From NCBI GenBank assembly GCA_031002005.1, contig JARYHS010008074.1:280613930-280677929 (forward strand): DNA of 64,000 nucleotides, in the 5' to 3' direction. The notes beneath the pieces are model-generated. The model saw only the letters and a program-made list of their open reading frames with translations. It searched no databases and had not been told where the DNA came from. The translations under genes were made by a program, and so were the position numbers. This DNA is from Vandiemenella viatica (lineage: Eukaryota; Arthropoda; Insecta; Orthoptera; Morabidae). Shown here in pieces: positions 12,801-23,465 of this stretch (position 1 is its first letter; each line of letters starts with the position of its first letter).

Positions 12801-14309
12801 TTATTCGTACACGTTAGGAGCATGGCGATAACTTTCAGGAATGTATCTCATCTTGACAATCCTTGAATATGCCACGGAAGAAAGTTTGGGTACTCGCATC
12901 TCCTTCGGACTCGTGTAGTTCACAGCGTAGAGTCCGAAGTGGGGTTGGTAGCCACCAAAGAATTCCAAGTTGTCAATTAGACTCCACACTGTGTATCCCA
13001 GCACGTTGCAATTGTCGATGCGGATGGCCTTGAGCAGCTCGAACAAGTAGTTGGAGAGAAACGCCACCCTACCCAGGTCGTACAGCCTGCCGTCGTCACA
13101 GTAGCCGTTTTCGGTCACCACCACAGGGACGTTGTCGTACTGGTCCTTGACCCAGTTAAGAATCTTGCGGAAGCCCCACGGCACTACCCTGAATTCTGGT
13201 CTGCACGTGGGGGGCCAGTCAGAGTCAAGGCTCACAGAAGTTCCACTGTCACGCATCAGTGAAGGATTTTGCCCTGTCTCATTGAGTGTAACGAGCAAGG
13301 TGGTATAGTGATTGAGACCGAAGAAGTCGGCGCTGCCTTTGATATACTTCACCCATCGCTTGGTGAACATCGGAAGCCTGGAGCGGGACAGTCCTTCGAT
13401 TTTGCTGTTGAGGTCTACTCTGTGTCGCATCTCCGGTGGGTAGTCTCCGGCACTGCTGAAGATCGGGTGAGCGAACCAGCCTACCTGGAACTGCAGGAGG
13501 AGATGCGATGCCTCTCTGTCGGCTTCTGATCCCGTCTTCGGCTCACACCACTGCGAGACCAAGCTGATTCCCACCTTTCCCTTCTGGTGTGAGTGGAAGT
13601 ACTCGCGGTACATGTGATACACGCGCGCGTGGGCTTTCAGGACGGTGTGTCCGCACAAGTAGTCACCCACTCCGTTAGCGCTCAATCTGGGAACGAGAAA
13701 TTTCAGGTCGGCGTACGCGGCGCAGAACCCGGACGGTTCGTTGAAACTGATCCACCATCTGACGCGGTGGCCGAACAGTTGAAAGAGAACTCTAGCATAG
13801 TCTACGAAGTAGTCTGCCAGGACGGGGTTGGGCCAACCTCCGAGATCCTGCATCACCTCCGGAAGGTCGAAGTGGAACATTGTCACCACTGGCTCAACGC
13901 CGTGGCGTTCCAGCTCGTCCATCAAGCTGTTGTAGTAGCGGACGCCGTCCTCACTGATACGGTTGGCGTAGCCGGTGGGTAATATCCGCGGCCACGATAT
14001 GGAGAAACGATAGAAGTTAAGACCCATGGCGGCGACGGCTGCCACGTCTTGGCGGTATTGGTGATAGGAGTCTGGTCCTACATCTGCTGCTACGGTTCCA
14101 TTGAACCACTCCGGATGCGTGTGAGCGGCCCGATCCCACGTACTCTCACCTTTTCCACCGGCGTTCCAGCCACCTTCAACCTGGTAGGCCGAAGTGGCCG
14201 CTCCGAATAGGAATCCGTCAGGGAAGTTCATTTGCTCCTGGTCTATCGGAGACCCTGCAACACACAGAGCGAGCACCAAAGACAGCGAAACTGGACTCAA
14301 TACCACCAT
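12801..14309 (-). CDS. Secreted glycoside hydrolase family 1 beta-glucosidase, single exon
   Basis: The product has 502 residues, a full length for GH1. Residues 1-19 form a hydrophobic signal peptide, likely cut near AGS-PIDQ, so it should be secreted into gut or extracellular space. GH1 landmarks appear in order: FLFGAATSAYQVEG (Q43), the FYRFSISWPRILP strand, H146 in MFHFDLPE, N190 and acid/base E191 in SFNEP, Y335 in LNHYT, nucleophile E400 in VVVTENG, W442 in VWSLIDN, and E449. The family hydrolyses beta-glucosides by a retaining two-step mechanism. N-glycosylation sequons are at N70, N343 and N464. The residue after E449, usually tryptophan (EW) in this family, is phenylalanine (F450), so sugar preference may differ. 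The frame is intact and has no intron, which suggests a retrocopy or an intron-poor lineage. It is much richer in G+C than its surroundings. The start is supported by the signal peptide and promoter spacing. Substrate is not predictable: digestive glucosidase or a defence-type thioglucosidase are both possible. Confidence 0.93.
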   Translation of the reverse strand: MVVLSPVSLSLVLALCVAGSPIDQEQMNFPDGFLFGAATSAYQVEGGWNAGGKGESTWDRAAHTHPEWFNGTVAADVGPDSYHQYRQDVAAVAAMGLNFYRFSISWPRILPTGYANRISEDGVRYYNSLMDELERHGVEPVVTMFHFDLPEVMQDLGGWPNPVLADYFVDYARVLFQLFGHRVRWWISFNEPSGFCAAYADLKFLVPRLSANGVGDYLCGHTVLKAHARVYHMYREYFHSHQKGKVGISLVSQWCEPKTGSEADREASHLLLQFQVGWFAHPIFSSAGDYPPEMRHRVDLNSKIEGLSRSRLPMFTKRWVKYIKGSADFFGLNHYTTLLVTLNETGQNPSLMRDSGTSVSLDSDWPPTCRPEFRVVPWGFRKILNWVKDQYDNVPVVVTENGYCDDGRLYDLGRVAFLSNYLFELLKAIRIDNCNVLGYTVWSLIDNLEFFGGYQPHFGLYAVNYTSPKEMRVPKLSSVAYSRIVKMRYIPESYRHAPNVYE

Positions 14310-14321
14310 CGTGCTCGAATC

Positions 14322-14353
14322 AACTGTCGCCCTGCAGCACCTACTCTATATAG
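14322..14353 (-). promoter_or_regulatory. Candidate core promoter (TATA box plus initiator) of the GH1 gene
   Basis: On the minus strand ctatatag (14346-14353) is a TATA box, and acagt (14323-14327) resembles the arthropod initiator TCAGT, about 27 bases downstream. Transcription would start about 16 bases before the ATG. Correct order and spacing make a functional promoter plausible. Confidence 0.55.
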
Positions 14354-14840
14354 AAGGCTCGTATCATGTTTGATATGAATCGGCACGCCTCTAGATTGTA
14401 CCTCCATAACCTTGCTCGGGAGAATGTTTCCAGATTAATTCGTGTATTCATAACACGATCGCTCTTCCGTGTGCAAGCTCATGATAACTAACTTCTATTG
14501 CTGTGATAGTTGTTTCGACATTTCAGGTCACTGTTATCATCCTTAAAACTCGACCAAGAAGGCGAAACTATTATGCGTCATTTGTTTCAATTTGACAACT
14601 ACTTCAATCAAATTACGTGCGTTTTAATACGTTAATATAAACGAGTGTGTATGTTAAAATTAATGTGGATATATCATATATCTATTACAAAGCTAATGGT
14701 TCCTACGTCCCTCACAATGAAAGTCATCAGTATTTACTGTTTGCTTACCTTTATTCGAATTCATATTCAGCAACAGAAAAAAGGCAGTAGCAAAATAAGA
14801 ACGAGGTCACACACGTTCCTCAGTTCATAAATTTTGAGAA

Positions 14841-15359
14841 AAAGTGTACACGAAAGCGAAATGAATTGTACCATAGACGTGGTGTCACACGAAAGTTACG
14901 AAACGATGCAATTAAACATTAGAGACGGCCATTTCCATTCGAGTTGTTCACGCCAAAGATAGTATCTACACTCTATTGTAATGAATGTAAATTGCTGTCG
15001 CGTTGTAATGATAACAGACCAGCTTGAAGAAATACGTAAATTGTTATAGCAAAGAAGCGAAGAATTTAGTTTTAAGTAATAAATTAAAGTCGACTGACTG
15101 TTTTGGCGGCAATAGACTGGCATGGTGGTTAGGTTGTAATGCAGCCTGGACCAGAATGAAAAAAACACGTACTTTGTTATAACACTGTTAGATGTGAGAA
15201 ATTAGTTTAGATTTCTTGCAGTAGATTGCAGATACTATCTTTGGCAAGAACAATTTTACTGCAAATGGTGTTTTTTTTTACTATTCAAATGCATCATTTC
15301 GTAACTTTCGTGAGGCACCACGTCTAAGGTATCTTTCATTTCGCTTTGATGTACACTTT
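14841..15359. mobile_element. Foldback MITE with about 185-bp inverted arms
   Basis: The left end aaagtgtacacgaaagcgaa matches the reverse complement of the right end, aaagtgtacatcaaagcgaa. The match continues with gaps through segments such as tagacgtggtg, cacgaaagttacgaaa and gccaaagatagtatct, to about 15025 on the left and 15175 on the right. There is no coding capacity. The central part contains the same aggttg-cagcctggaccagaa motif that recurs in the next 600 bases. No target duplication is evident. Confidence 0.7.
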
Positions 15360-15369
15360 GGGGATTCTA

Positions 15370-15900
15370 CGATAACCGTGGCTTCGCAATTTTATGATGG
15401 ATTTTTATGTAACTCGACGAGATATTTTTTTTTTTATATCTCGCTTAGTTCTCGAGATATTGTATCTAAAATTTGACGTGATTAGGTTGGGATGCGGCCT
15501 GGACCAGAAGAAATATTTCACCATAGCCAAATTTGATGATGAATTCTCATGTATCTCAACGAGACAAATAGAAATGAATTTTTTTTTTTTTTTTGATATA
15601 TCGCTTAATTCTCGAGATATTGTATCTCAATAGAGAGTAGGTTAGGGTGAGATCCAGCCTGGAACAGAAAAAATAAAGTTCATCAGAACCACTATATCTA
15701 GAAGGTGTAAATCCGCTATAGGAGTTTTATTTTCTTCCTAATTGTTGCTGTTAGGTTGAAATACGGCCTGGACCAGAAGAAACGCAAGGCAAGCGAGATA
15801 ACAAAAAAAAAAAAAAATATTCTCAATTTTCGATTTGTTTCGTCGAGTACTACCAGAATTCATCGTCAGATTTTGGCTCCACGATTTTCTCAAAAAAGTA
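15370..15900. repeat. Tandem/inverted cluster of a 160-bp repeat unit
   Basis: The anchor ctcgagatattgtatct recurs at 15451 and 15611, and the gcctggaccaga-type anchor at about 15497, 15657 and 15766, giving a direct period of 160 bases for the first two units. Poly(T) tracts lie within each unit. The end of the cluster (about 15780-15890) resembles the reverse complement of its start, so one unit is inverted. The shared cctggaccagaa motif with the preceding foldback element suggests one composite element. Confidence 0.6.
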
Positions 15901-15989
15901 TGACCACAAATTTCAAGCGAACAGCACAACTCCTTCTTACCTCCTTATTTTGCAATCACCAAAATAATAATTAATCATCACGTAGAATC

Positions 15990-17160
15990 TGCACTGTTTT
16001 ATTTCGAAGATTTCCTTCATTTACATTAAACGTATCAATGCCATCTACAATAAATAATGAGTCTTCTCTAATTCTTTTAAAATCTACAAAATAATAATGT
16101 GTTCTTTCTTTTAATATTTTTCTACTCCAGCGATGTTCCCCCGAAGACGACTCGATTGTTTCAGAGAGTTTTCAACAACTAGTTCCTTGCTCCAAAGACC
16201 ATTTATAACTCGTATCGAAAATACACAACCCAAAATCTCATAATAACAATGGAATAACCTTAATCACCTCACACATTCCCTCCGTTCAAATGGTCACAAT
16301 AATTTATCACATAAGTTTTGTGGTACCTAGTTTCATTGTACTCGTTTTCTTGGGTCTTCCTTACCTTTTGCATGTAATTCGTCCATAAATTTCATAGGGT
16401 ATTTTGTTAACACTTTCAGTCCAACAGTTCACTCCTTATATAATTTCAGTTCATTCCCATTTTATAAACTGAAATTCCACTCTCCCTAAATAGTATTTAA
16501 TTGTTTCTGCATATTCAAAAGGAGTTCCTATTTCATCTTACTTCTTGTCATCTTCCTTCTCTTTTGCTCCTTTGATTTTGTTCTCTCCTCATTGTGAAAA
16601 ATTACATTTCCTCTTTCTCGTCGTTTCTACTGCCATTTAGTATATTCAATTTCTTCATTATTCCTCATTATTCTCTTCTTTTCTTGCTGTAAATTATCTC
16701 ATTTTTCAATTCTTTTCATTTTCAGCTGGCATATTTTTTTCCTATCTTGAAATTTGTGGTAGTCATGTCATTGTTTTCCACAACTTCTAACACTATTGTT
16801 ACCTTGTTTCTTCTTTCCCTGCGATCCATATTTCTTTATACTTCACCAGTCCATGTCATATTATTGCTTAGATTTTTATTTTCTGTCCAATCTTCGTGTA
16901 ACTCTCCACTGGGTATAAGTTTCATTTAATTTATTTTTTGAGTACCATCTTTATTGTCTCTCGAATCGTCAATACGAAGCTTCCCATCTTCGTTAATTGC
17001 TAATGCTTCTTCATTCCATGGTTTCATATCTTGATGACTCAGTTATCCCAGATTTTCCTTTTCCAAAGATGACGTGTTTCTTTTATCAAAAGTATACCCC
17101 GATCTTTTGATAACTATGTTTTATTTAAAACGTCCAGCAATTTAATTTTGCTATACAGTT
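15990..17160 (-). other. Pyrimidine-rich region, possibly a decayed LINE 5' part
   Basis: The plus strand is rich in T and C for over 1 kb. On the minus strand, short broken frames rich in K, E and R resemble the charged N-terminal region of LINE proteins (for example a stretch RKRKCNF). No diagnostic domain survives. It lies next to a decayed LINE on the same strand, which is the main reason for the suggestion. Confidence 0.25.
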
Positions 17161-17375
17161 TTGTGATCTTAAGGTTATTGATTACATCGCCTGGCCTGAG
17201 GTCAGTCCAATTGGATTCGTCTGTAACTGAATTATTACTATATAACATGATAAAAAGTCAGGTATGAATTAAGATATTGATGAAAATAATAATAATGGTA
17301 ATATAGTTTAAAATATTTTACTAGTAGTATGACAGGGAAAAGGGTATAAGAACTTTATACAGCGTTCAGGGAGAG

Positions 17376-18510
17376 TCAGAAGGCATCTTTCCCGTCGTCG
17401 CTTAAAATGTCTTGTGGTAGACGATACGATTTTAGACGTGGTTGCGTCGTTGATCTGCGGCCTAGATTGTAGTACTGTGCCCCAGGAGTTGCTACTAGGC
17501 TATTTATAAAGATTTTTGCAGAGTTCATAACGTACGTTTTAATAATTGGGAGACCAGTTTCCCTGTGAAGTTGTGAGTTTTGTACAAACCATGGTGCTTT
17601 TAAGATAGTGCGGAGAAGTTTGTTTTGTGGGGACTGTATTCTTTGTAGTTTGGATGGAGCGGCTGTGTACCATACGGGCGATGCGTATAACATGGTGGGT
17701 CGGATCAGTGATTTGTATAGTAACAACCCGCTTTCGATTTTAAGAGAGCTGCTCTTATTCAGTAGAGGCTAGAGTTTGGAGATGCGATTATAGGCTTTGG
17801 ATAGTTTCTGATTAATGTGGTAGTTCCATGTAAGTCTACGATCCAAGTGTAGTCCTAGATATTTTATTGCTTTATCTGCTGGATGCCACTCTATTTCATC
17901 GTCGTTGATTTTGAGTTTTTTGGGATTTCTCGGATGGCGGAGTGTGAAGATTTTGGCCTCGCATTTGGTAGTATTCAGCTTGATATGCCATTTTTTTAGC
18001 CAGTCGGAGAGTATATTAAATGACTGTTGGATTTTTATTACTACTACGTCGATATCAGTGTTTGAAGTGAAAATCACGGTGTTGTCGGCATACATGACGG
18101 TACAAACAGTGTGAAATGTCGAGATGTCTGCCATGTATAAGTTGAATAATAGGGGTCCTAAGATAGAACCTTGTGGGACACCTGCTTGTACAGTTTTTCT
18201 AGCAGATAATGTATTGCCTATGCGTACAGAGAAGGTACGGTTTTTGAGAAAGCTCTCAATGATGGTAAGCAAGTACAGTGGAGTATCGAGCTTCTTTAGT
18301 TTGTAGAGAATTCCGGGATGCCATACTCTGTCGAAGGCTTGGGCGACGTCAACAAAGAGGGCTACTGTATGCCTCTTGCTTTCGAAGGCTTTAATGATAT
18401 GTTCAGAGAGGCGTTGCAGTTGATGAACACATGAATGTTTTGCTTTGAATCCGAACTGGAAGGGTGGTATTGCGGAGATTGAGTCTAGGTAATTTGAAAG
18501 CCGTCTCTTG
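17376..18510 (-). pseudogene. 5'-truncated Jockey-like LINE reverse transcriptase, inactivated
   Basis: One minus-strand frame runs from about 18510 to the TGA at 17376 with a single internal TAG at 17769-17771. RT landmarks appear in order: FQFGFKAKHSC, DVAQAFDRVWH (motif A), GVPQGSILGPLLFNLY (motif B), YADN (motif C, normally YADD), KYLGLHLDRRLTW, and a C-terminal YKSLIRPTMLYASPVW segment. The second catalytic aspartate of the YADD box is asparagine (codon 18081-18083), which should abolish polymerase activity. Endonuclease and N-terminal RT regions are missing, as expected for 5'-truncated LINE insertions. The 3' flank has AAT-type repeats rather than pure poly(A). Confidence 0.88.
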
Positions 18511-18839
18511 ATTATATTTTACCTCTAATTTTTTCTTTCTTTTATACTTCTCGGTTTTCAACTTTACATACGTAAGCTACCGGCAATAAAACACAAAGAT
18601 TTTTTTTTTTTTAAAAAGCTAATCAATTTATACTTTAGCATTTTGAATACCTCTGCTTCTGTTTCATACTATCGTATCTGAAGAGAATCGAAGAAGAGAG
18701 ACTTCTAAGGAAGGCGTTAGACAAGTACCGAAGTGATAGAAATTCAGAAGTATATCGATAGACGCAGAGGTGAAAGGAGAACAGAAGGAGGAGTGCAAGA
18801 AATGAGTTGATAGACTGATGTGAGGTTTATTTTGTTGTA

Positions 18840-19075
18840 TCTGGTACTGCGACGAGTGTACCTGAAGCGTGCGTGGGAGCCGCCGGGTGAGTCGGCGCCA
18901 CGGGGAATACAAACGGCCGCTAATCAGGACTCCCAACTGGAGCAGAGGCGGGGCGCGTTTACATCTACCCACTGCCGTAATAATGCCTTGTTAAACTGCT
19001 GCACATCAGATCGGGACTGCCACCTCATCGGCGCCGTCATTATGCTAATACCTACTCTTATAGACAGTGCCGGTA
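18840..19075. other. GC-rich island
   Basis: The block is CpG-rich, with gtgggagccgccgggtgagt and aggcggggcgcg segments and several TAAT-type cores toward its end. The short open frames have no recognisable motif. It resembles the other islands at 2041, 54440 and 61615 in composition. A regulatory island is possible. Confidence 0.3.
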
Positions 19076-20335
19076 CTTAAATTCAAATAACACAATCTCC
19101 TAACAGAAATCTGCTCCTGGTATACGCCGACATCGTATACAACACATGATACACGAATATTGATACGGCTCTGATGCTGCACGTGTACCCACGTCTTTCT
19201 TTTACTACTCTGCCATTTTTGTTAGTAATAAGAGATTTTCAATGACATGTTATCAGAATGTTGAAAGATGAGGTGTTCCGCTAATGATGACGTCCCAGGC
19301 GTTACAGCTATTGTTAGGTTCGATGGCTGCTAGCAAAACTGCTGCCGTCGAACGCAAGCTCTGACGTAAGCAAATTAAACAGTACGACAGCACGGTAACT
19401 GTCAAGGGCAGATCACATGTCAATACCCGAGGCAGCGACGTCTATCAGTCATACCAAGGGAAAGTATTGACAGCCACAAAACTGGGCAAGTGGGAGCCTC
19501 GTGCAATTAGAGTGTCGTGACCATCCACACACCGAGCATACCGTAGGTTGTTACGATAAGCAACGTCTGACACGTTTTCAGTTTTGCTCCACGGTTCTCC
19601 AGCACCGTGTCACGTTGCCACTTTATCTGTCGATGCTCTCCTTCTGTTATAATGAAATTTACGATGGGTAACCTACTCCGAATTAACAAGACTTTCACTG
19701 AAATAATATTAATATGGGAAAGTAACCTCACAATAAAAACTTCTGCTTGCTTCTCTCTTAACTTAGCAGATACATATGATGTGTTTATATTATTGTCATT
19801 TTAGTGCAGGATTTGCTGTATATTGAGGAAAAATTTCAAATTCGTTGACAACATTGATATTTTGGATAGATTTTGTAACAAAAATGATCTAGAACTATCA
19901 GCCTTGACAGTATTTATATTGGAGTGAAAAAATTGAAAATGTATCTTAGTCTTGATGAGTTCCAAAAATCTACACCTCACACACCGGACAGAAATATTTT
20001 TGTCGCATTTACTTCTATGGAACCTCCCCCCCTCTCCCTCCCCTCTGGAATATATCTTTACAAAGTTTGAACTAGCGTATTCGATTTTTAGTCAATGAAA
20101 CACATAATCTGTGCCAATTATTAAACTTATTAAACAGAAACGTTACAGTAAACACTGACACCAACTGAGTGCAATCATGACAAGTGCATTTTCAACAATA
20201 AAAAAACAGCAAATAATAGAAAGTGAAGTGTGCATAGGGTTATATGAAAATGTTTAATTTTAAAATAATAAACCAGTCCAGAGAAGTGCAGAAGTGCAAC
20301 TCCGGACTGATATGTGATAGTTACTACAATATTCT
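19076..20335. other. Gene-free stretch
   Basis: Only short chance frames are present. The part just before 20335 may be the decayed remainder of a Penelope-like terminal repeat, judged by the ribozyme-like motif that follows. Confidence 0.4.
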
Positions 20336-20378
20336 CACTGACAATGCCCCACTCCAAATGGGCGAAACGCGTTTGGTG
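20335..20378 (+). ncRNA. Degenerate hammerhead-ribozyme-like motif
   Basis: CTGACAA (20338-20344) corresponds to the CTGANGA core box but has A for the core G. It is followed by a helix-II pair gccc/gggc, then GAA and the palindrome ACGCGT (20367-20372), then T. The layout matches the intact motifs at 35850, 38808 and 40571, so this is probably a relic of another Penelope-like terminal repeat. Helix I is weak and cleavage activity is unlikely. Confidence 0.4.
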
Positions 20379-20442
20379 AAAAACAATAATAAAACAGCTG
20401 TTAATAGACAGGGGATATTTAAATCCGCGTTATAAAGTTAAA

Positions 20443-20728
20443 GACCCGAGTGGTCGTAATGGTCTGGTGACAGAATTTTTACCGCCTGCACAATGTGCCC
20501 CATCCATAACCGCCTTAACCGTTCCTGTTAATCGAAGCGTATATACGGACCTACAGTTTAACGTGGAATCTGAATCATGAAAGCATTCTGGCGTATTTCA
20601 CATTACACACCAAGCTATGCCAAAGGTGAAGGTCGGGTTAAGGTTCTTTGAAAATCCCCTCCGAGACAGGGATTCCTACCGGGGACCTTTCAGTCATTCG
20701 CTTTAACCATTGAGCCACCAGACCACAC
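20443..20728 (-). mobile_element. tRNA-derived SINE, family A
   Basis: This is homologous over its length to the better-preserved copy at 46081-46362: the ctatgccaaaggtgaaggtc core, the gagacagggattc B-box region and the ttgagccaccagacc head are all present. On the minus strand the head has an RNA polymerase III A box (tggctcaatgg) and a B box altered to ggtaggaatcc. Confidence 0.75.
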
Positions 20729-21043
20729 GTATACGGGATGACCCCCACTAATCTCATAGGAAAAAGAGATGTTCCTGTCTCTTCCACATGAGCCCAGGAC
20801 ACATTCAAAGAGATGGAGCTGCGTATTCTGTTTCACGACTGCACGTCACGAGATTTCAACCATCTCTGCGGAGTTCGATCCTCGGTATTCATTTGACAAC
20901 GCCTGGGGAGCCGTTCCGGTCGTTCAGCTTCAATGAACATTCTCGGTTTCATCTGGGGTCGAATCCCGTCTTACATACAGTAGTTAGTGGTCTCATTGCC
21001 TTAGCTACGCGGCGCTCGGTTCTTTTCTCCAAATTGATTGAAT

Positions 21044-21371
21044 CAGGGGTTACCAACCTTTTAGGGTATTAGCCCCGCGCCCTCCCTCTACACTGTTGTT
21101 TGAGGTTACGCCTCCACATCCCATAATATCTGTTGAAGTACAGAAAAAACTTTGTCACAAGTTTAAAAAAAGAACTTGAAATGAGTTTTATAAGGTTGTA
21201 TTAAACATGTTAGTGAACAAATGCAATAATTTCATTGTTTTCTTTTTACCAAACATTTATGTGTTTACTGAGTTTATGTATGTTTTACTCCTTAACAAGC
21301 TATCCCGTCCCTCAAAATCTCCTACGCCTCTCTACGGAGGTGCGCCCACCACGTTCAGAATGAGAACCCTG
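21044..21371. mobile_element. hAT-like MITE with 8-bp target duplication
   Basis: The left terminus is caggggttaccaa, and the right terminus, reverse-complemented, is cagggttctcatt, typical of hAT ends. The flanking octamers gattgaat (21036-21043) and gattaaat (21372-21379) match at 7 of 8 positions, the duplication size expected for hAT transposases. The 328-bp element has no coding capacity, so it depended on a transposase elsewhere. Confidence 0.72.
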
Positions 21372-21379
21372 GATTAAAT

Positions 21380-23250
21380 AGTATTCAGAAGGCTTTATTG
21401 TGATTAATCGGTATTTGACACTGAAGTCAAAGTGTCAGCATGTCTCCGCTGACCTTCGATTTTGGAAGAGAACCGCCACTATTCTGTGAATGCTCCGCCT
21501 TAGCGTGTTGGAACTTCTGGATTTGAGTACAGGAACCAAGTCATTCTAACTCAAGCGACCCGCGTATCTGTGAGAGCGGTGTGTTACTTTCAGTACATAA
21601 TTTATCATGACTCTGGTTAAAGAGCATAACGCTTTTGCTAGCGAAATTGTTTCATGTATTTCCTTAGCCCAAAAAGTGTCCCGAGTTACATTCCCGAATC
21701 CTGTGGTGGGTATATTCCTTACATCCATATCTGTGCCATTTCATATATACTAACCGACCACGTCTCCAACCCGTTCACCTCCTTTGGAAAGTGAGAACGA
21801 TGCGTACTCTTCATTCTATCGTTTTTGCTGTAGTCGACGTAATGTTGTAATCAAGGAGATTTTTATTGTTAAGAACAGCGAACAGTGATCATCACTTCCG
21901 CCAAAGTTTCGCAACGTTCATTTAAAGCACGCTAAGATGGTCCGTGGTTAGATTTCACATTGAACTGTATAGTTCAAGCCACGGAAGAGGTGAATTGTGC
22001 GGCAATGTGAAGCTCTATCACCATGGGATAAGACCACTCGAATTTACTTTTAGTCTTATAGGTCCTGTGGCGGAATTAGTGGAATGCTCCAGTTTATGTT
22101 TGGTTAGATAATTACAGAAAATCGGATAAACAGGGGAATCACAAAAAGAAACTCGGCGTTTATCACAAATTTTGCCGAGGATTGTACTTACTTTTAAAAT
22201 ATGGCAAATATTAACCTGTCTTTCTTTATAAAGTATACCATTAATGATTTGTGGTTCAGTTTCTTCGTTAAACTGTATGTCTGTTAGGAGGCCGAGACAA
22301 ACTATTTTTTTTTTCAAAAAAACCTACTATTAAGGGCTCTCACCTGTCTACTAACTAAATAAAAGGAATTTTATTTGCTACTCGTTTTTAAGCTTAGCCG
22401 ATATGACGGCAATAAAACACGAGCCTCGGTCTTTCCGTTTCCCCTCAAAATGTGTACGACGCTTCTGCGTTGCTTACTATAAGCCGGTCCTGCTTTAACC
22501 TTGCATTTTTGTTTTGCTGCAAAAATTATGTCTCTCTGCCACTGTTTTAGTTAAATTACGCACGTTATATTTTTTGCTTTGCTACAATTAACTAGACAAA
22601 AATTAAGATAGTTTAGTTGCAATTACTTTTTCACCCACTTCTTGATATGTTATCTGAGGCTCACAATCAGTACGCATCGTATCCTAGCTGAAAAGGCATG
22701 TATTCAAATTCGGAAGTAGCACATTATTTTAACAGAATTCTGGAAGTCATCAATACAAATTCAGAATCTTTCTTTTAATGCTCTCTCATATGTAAATGGA
22801 TTTAAATTTTGTGAATGGTACCGAATATTAGCAATTATGTGTTGCTAGGAGCGGTCTCTGTCGGGCGGGCTCCGTATCAGGGCTCAAAGAGACCGCCGTA
22901 TTATTGGATTGGTCCCCTCGTCAGCAGAATTTCATATAGCGACGAAATAAAAAGTGCTAAAATTGGATGTCGGTTATGAAATATTGACTGGCGAGAGATG
23001 AACAGTCACGGCAGGTTCGCTGCTCAGTGTCGCGCTGTGGGCTGCTTTATTAAACCACTCGCCCCGTCCTCTCCGAGACAGTACCCACTCGAGTGTAAAA
23101 ACAGCCTCCGGCCAGCTCTCACTGATCACAAGTAGTTCCCTCATTGCTTGGCTCATGGAAATTATATTACGCTTGAAATGATACAAGGAAGTGACTAGTA
23201 TCCGCTTTTATCGTGCAGTTGTTTCACATCGCATGGTGAATATTTGAGAA
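21380..23250. other. Gene-free stretch with one small hairpin
   Basis: No gene is recognised. A perfect 9-base stem, gcggtctct (22851-22859) pairing with agagaccgc (22888-22896), encloses a GC-rich 28-base loop. A minus-strand 99-codon frame at 22018-22317 has no diagnostic motif. Confidence 0.4.
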
Positions 23251-23261
23251 GCATCTCAGGT

Positions 23262-23465
23262 CAGGCCTGCTTAGTGGTTTGGACGTCTCATTGGTGAGGA
23301 CGTAGATTCAGTGCCCCGTCCGGCCATCAGGATTTTGCTTTTGCATGACCACCAGAAATTACTCAAGGCGAATGTTATCCTTGAAAATGCTCATGGCCAA
23401 TTTTCTTCCTATCTCTTTTCCACAATCTTCTTTCGGGACGTAAAGCTCTAATAGAAAAAAAGTGA
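23262..23465 (+). mobile_element. Old SINE related to family B
   Basis: Order and spacing of cttagtggtttggacgtct (head), gtgccccgtccggccatcag, actcaaggcgaatg, catggccaattttcttcc and gacgtaaagctc-aaaaaaa match the SINE-B consensus at 41053-41297, but with much divergence and no good B box. Confidence 0.5.

Noticed and set aside
13269..13982. Plus-strand frames of 86 and 129 codons
   Set aside because: Antisense shadows of the GC-rich GH1 gene; no motifs of their own.
20788..21072. 94-codon plus-strand frame
   Set aside because: No recognisable motif, and its end overlaps the hAT-like MITE terminus.
22018..22317. 99-codon minus-strand frame with faint likeness to a retroelement integrase N-terminal region
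   Set aside because: The spaced His/Cys residues are not in the required pattern and nothing else of such an element lies nearby.
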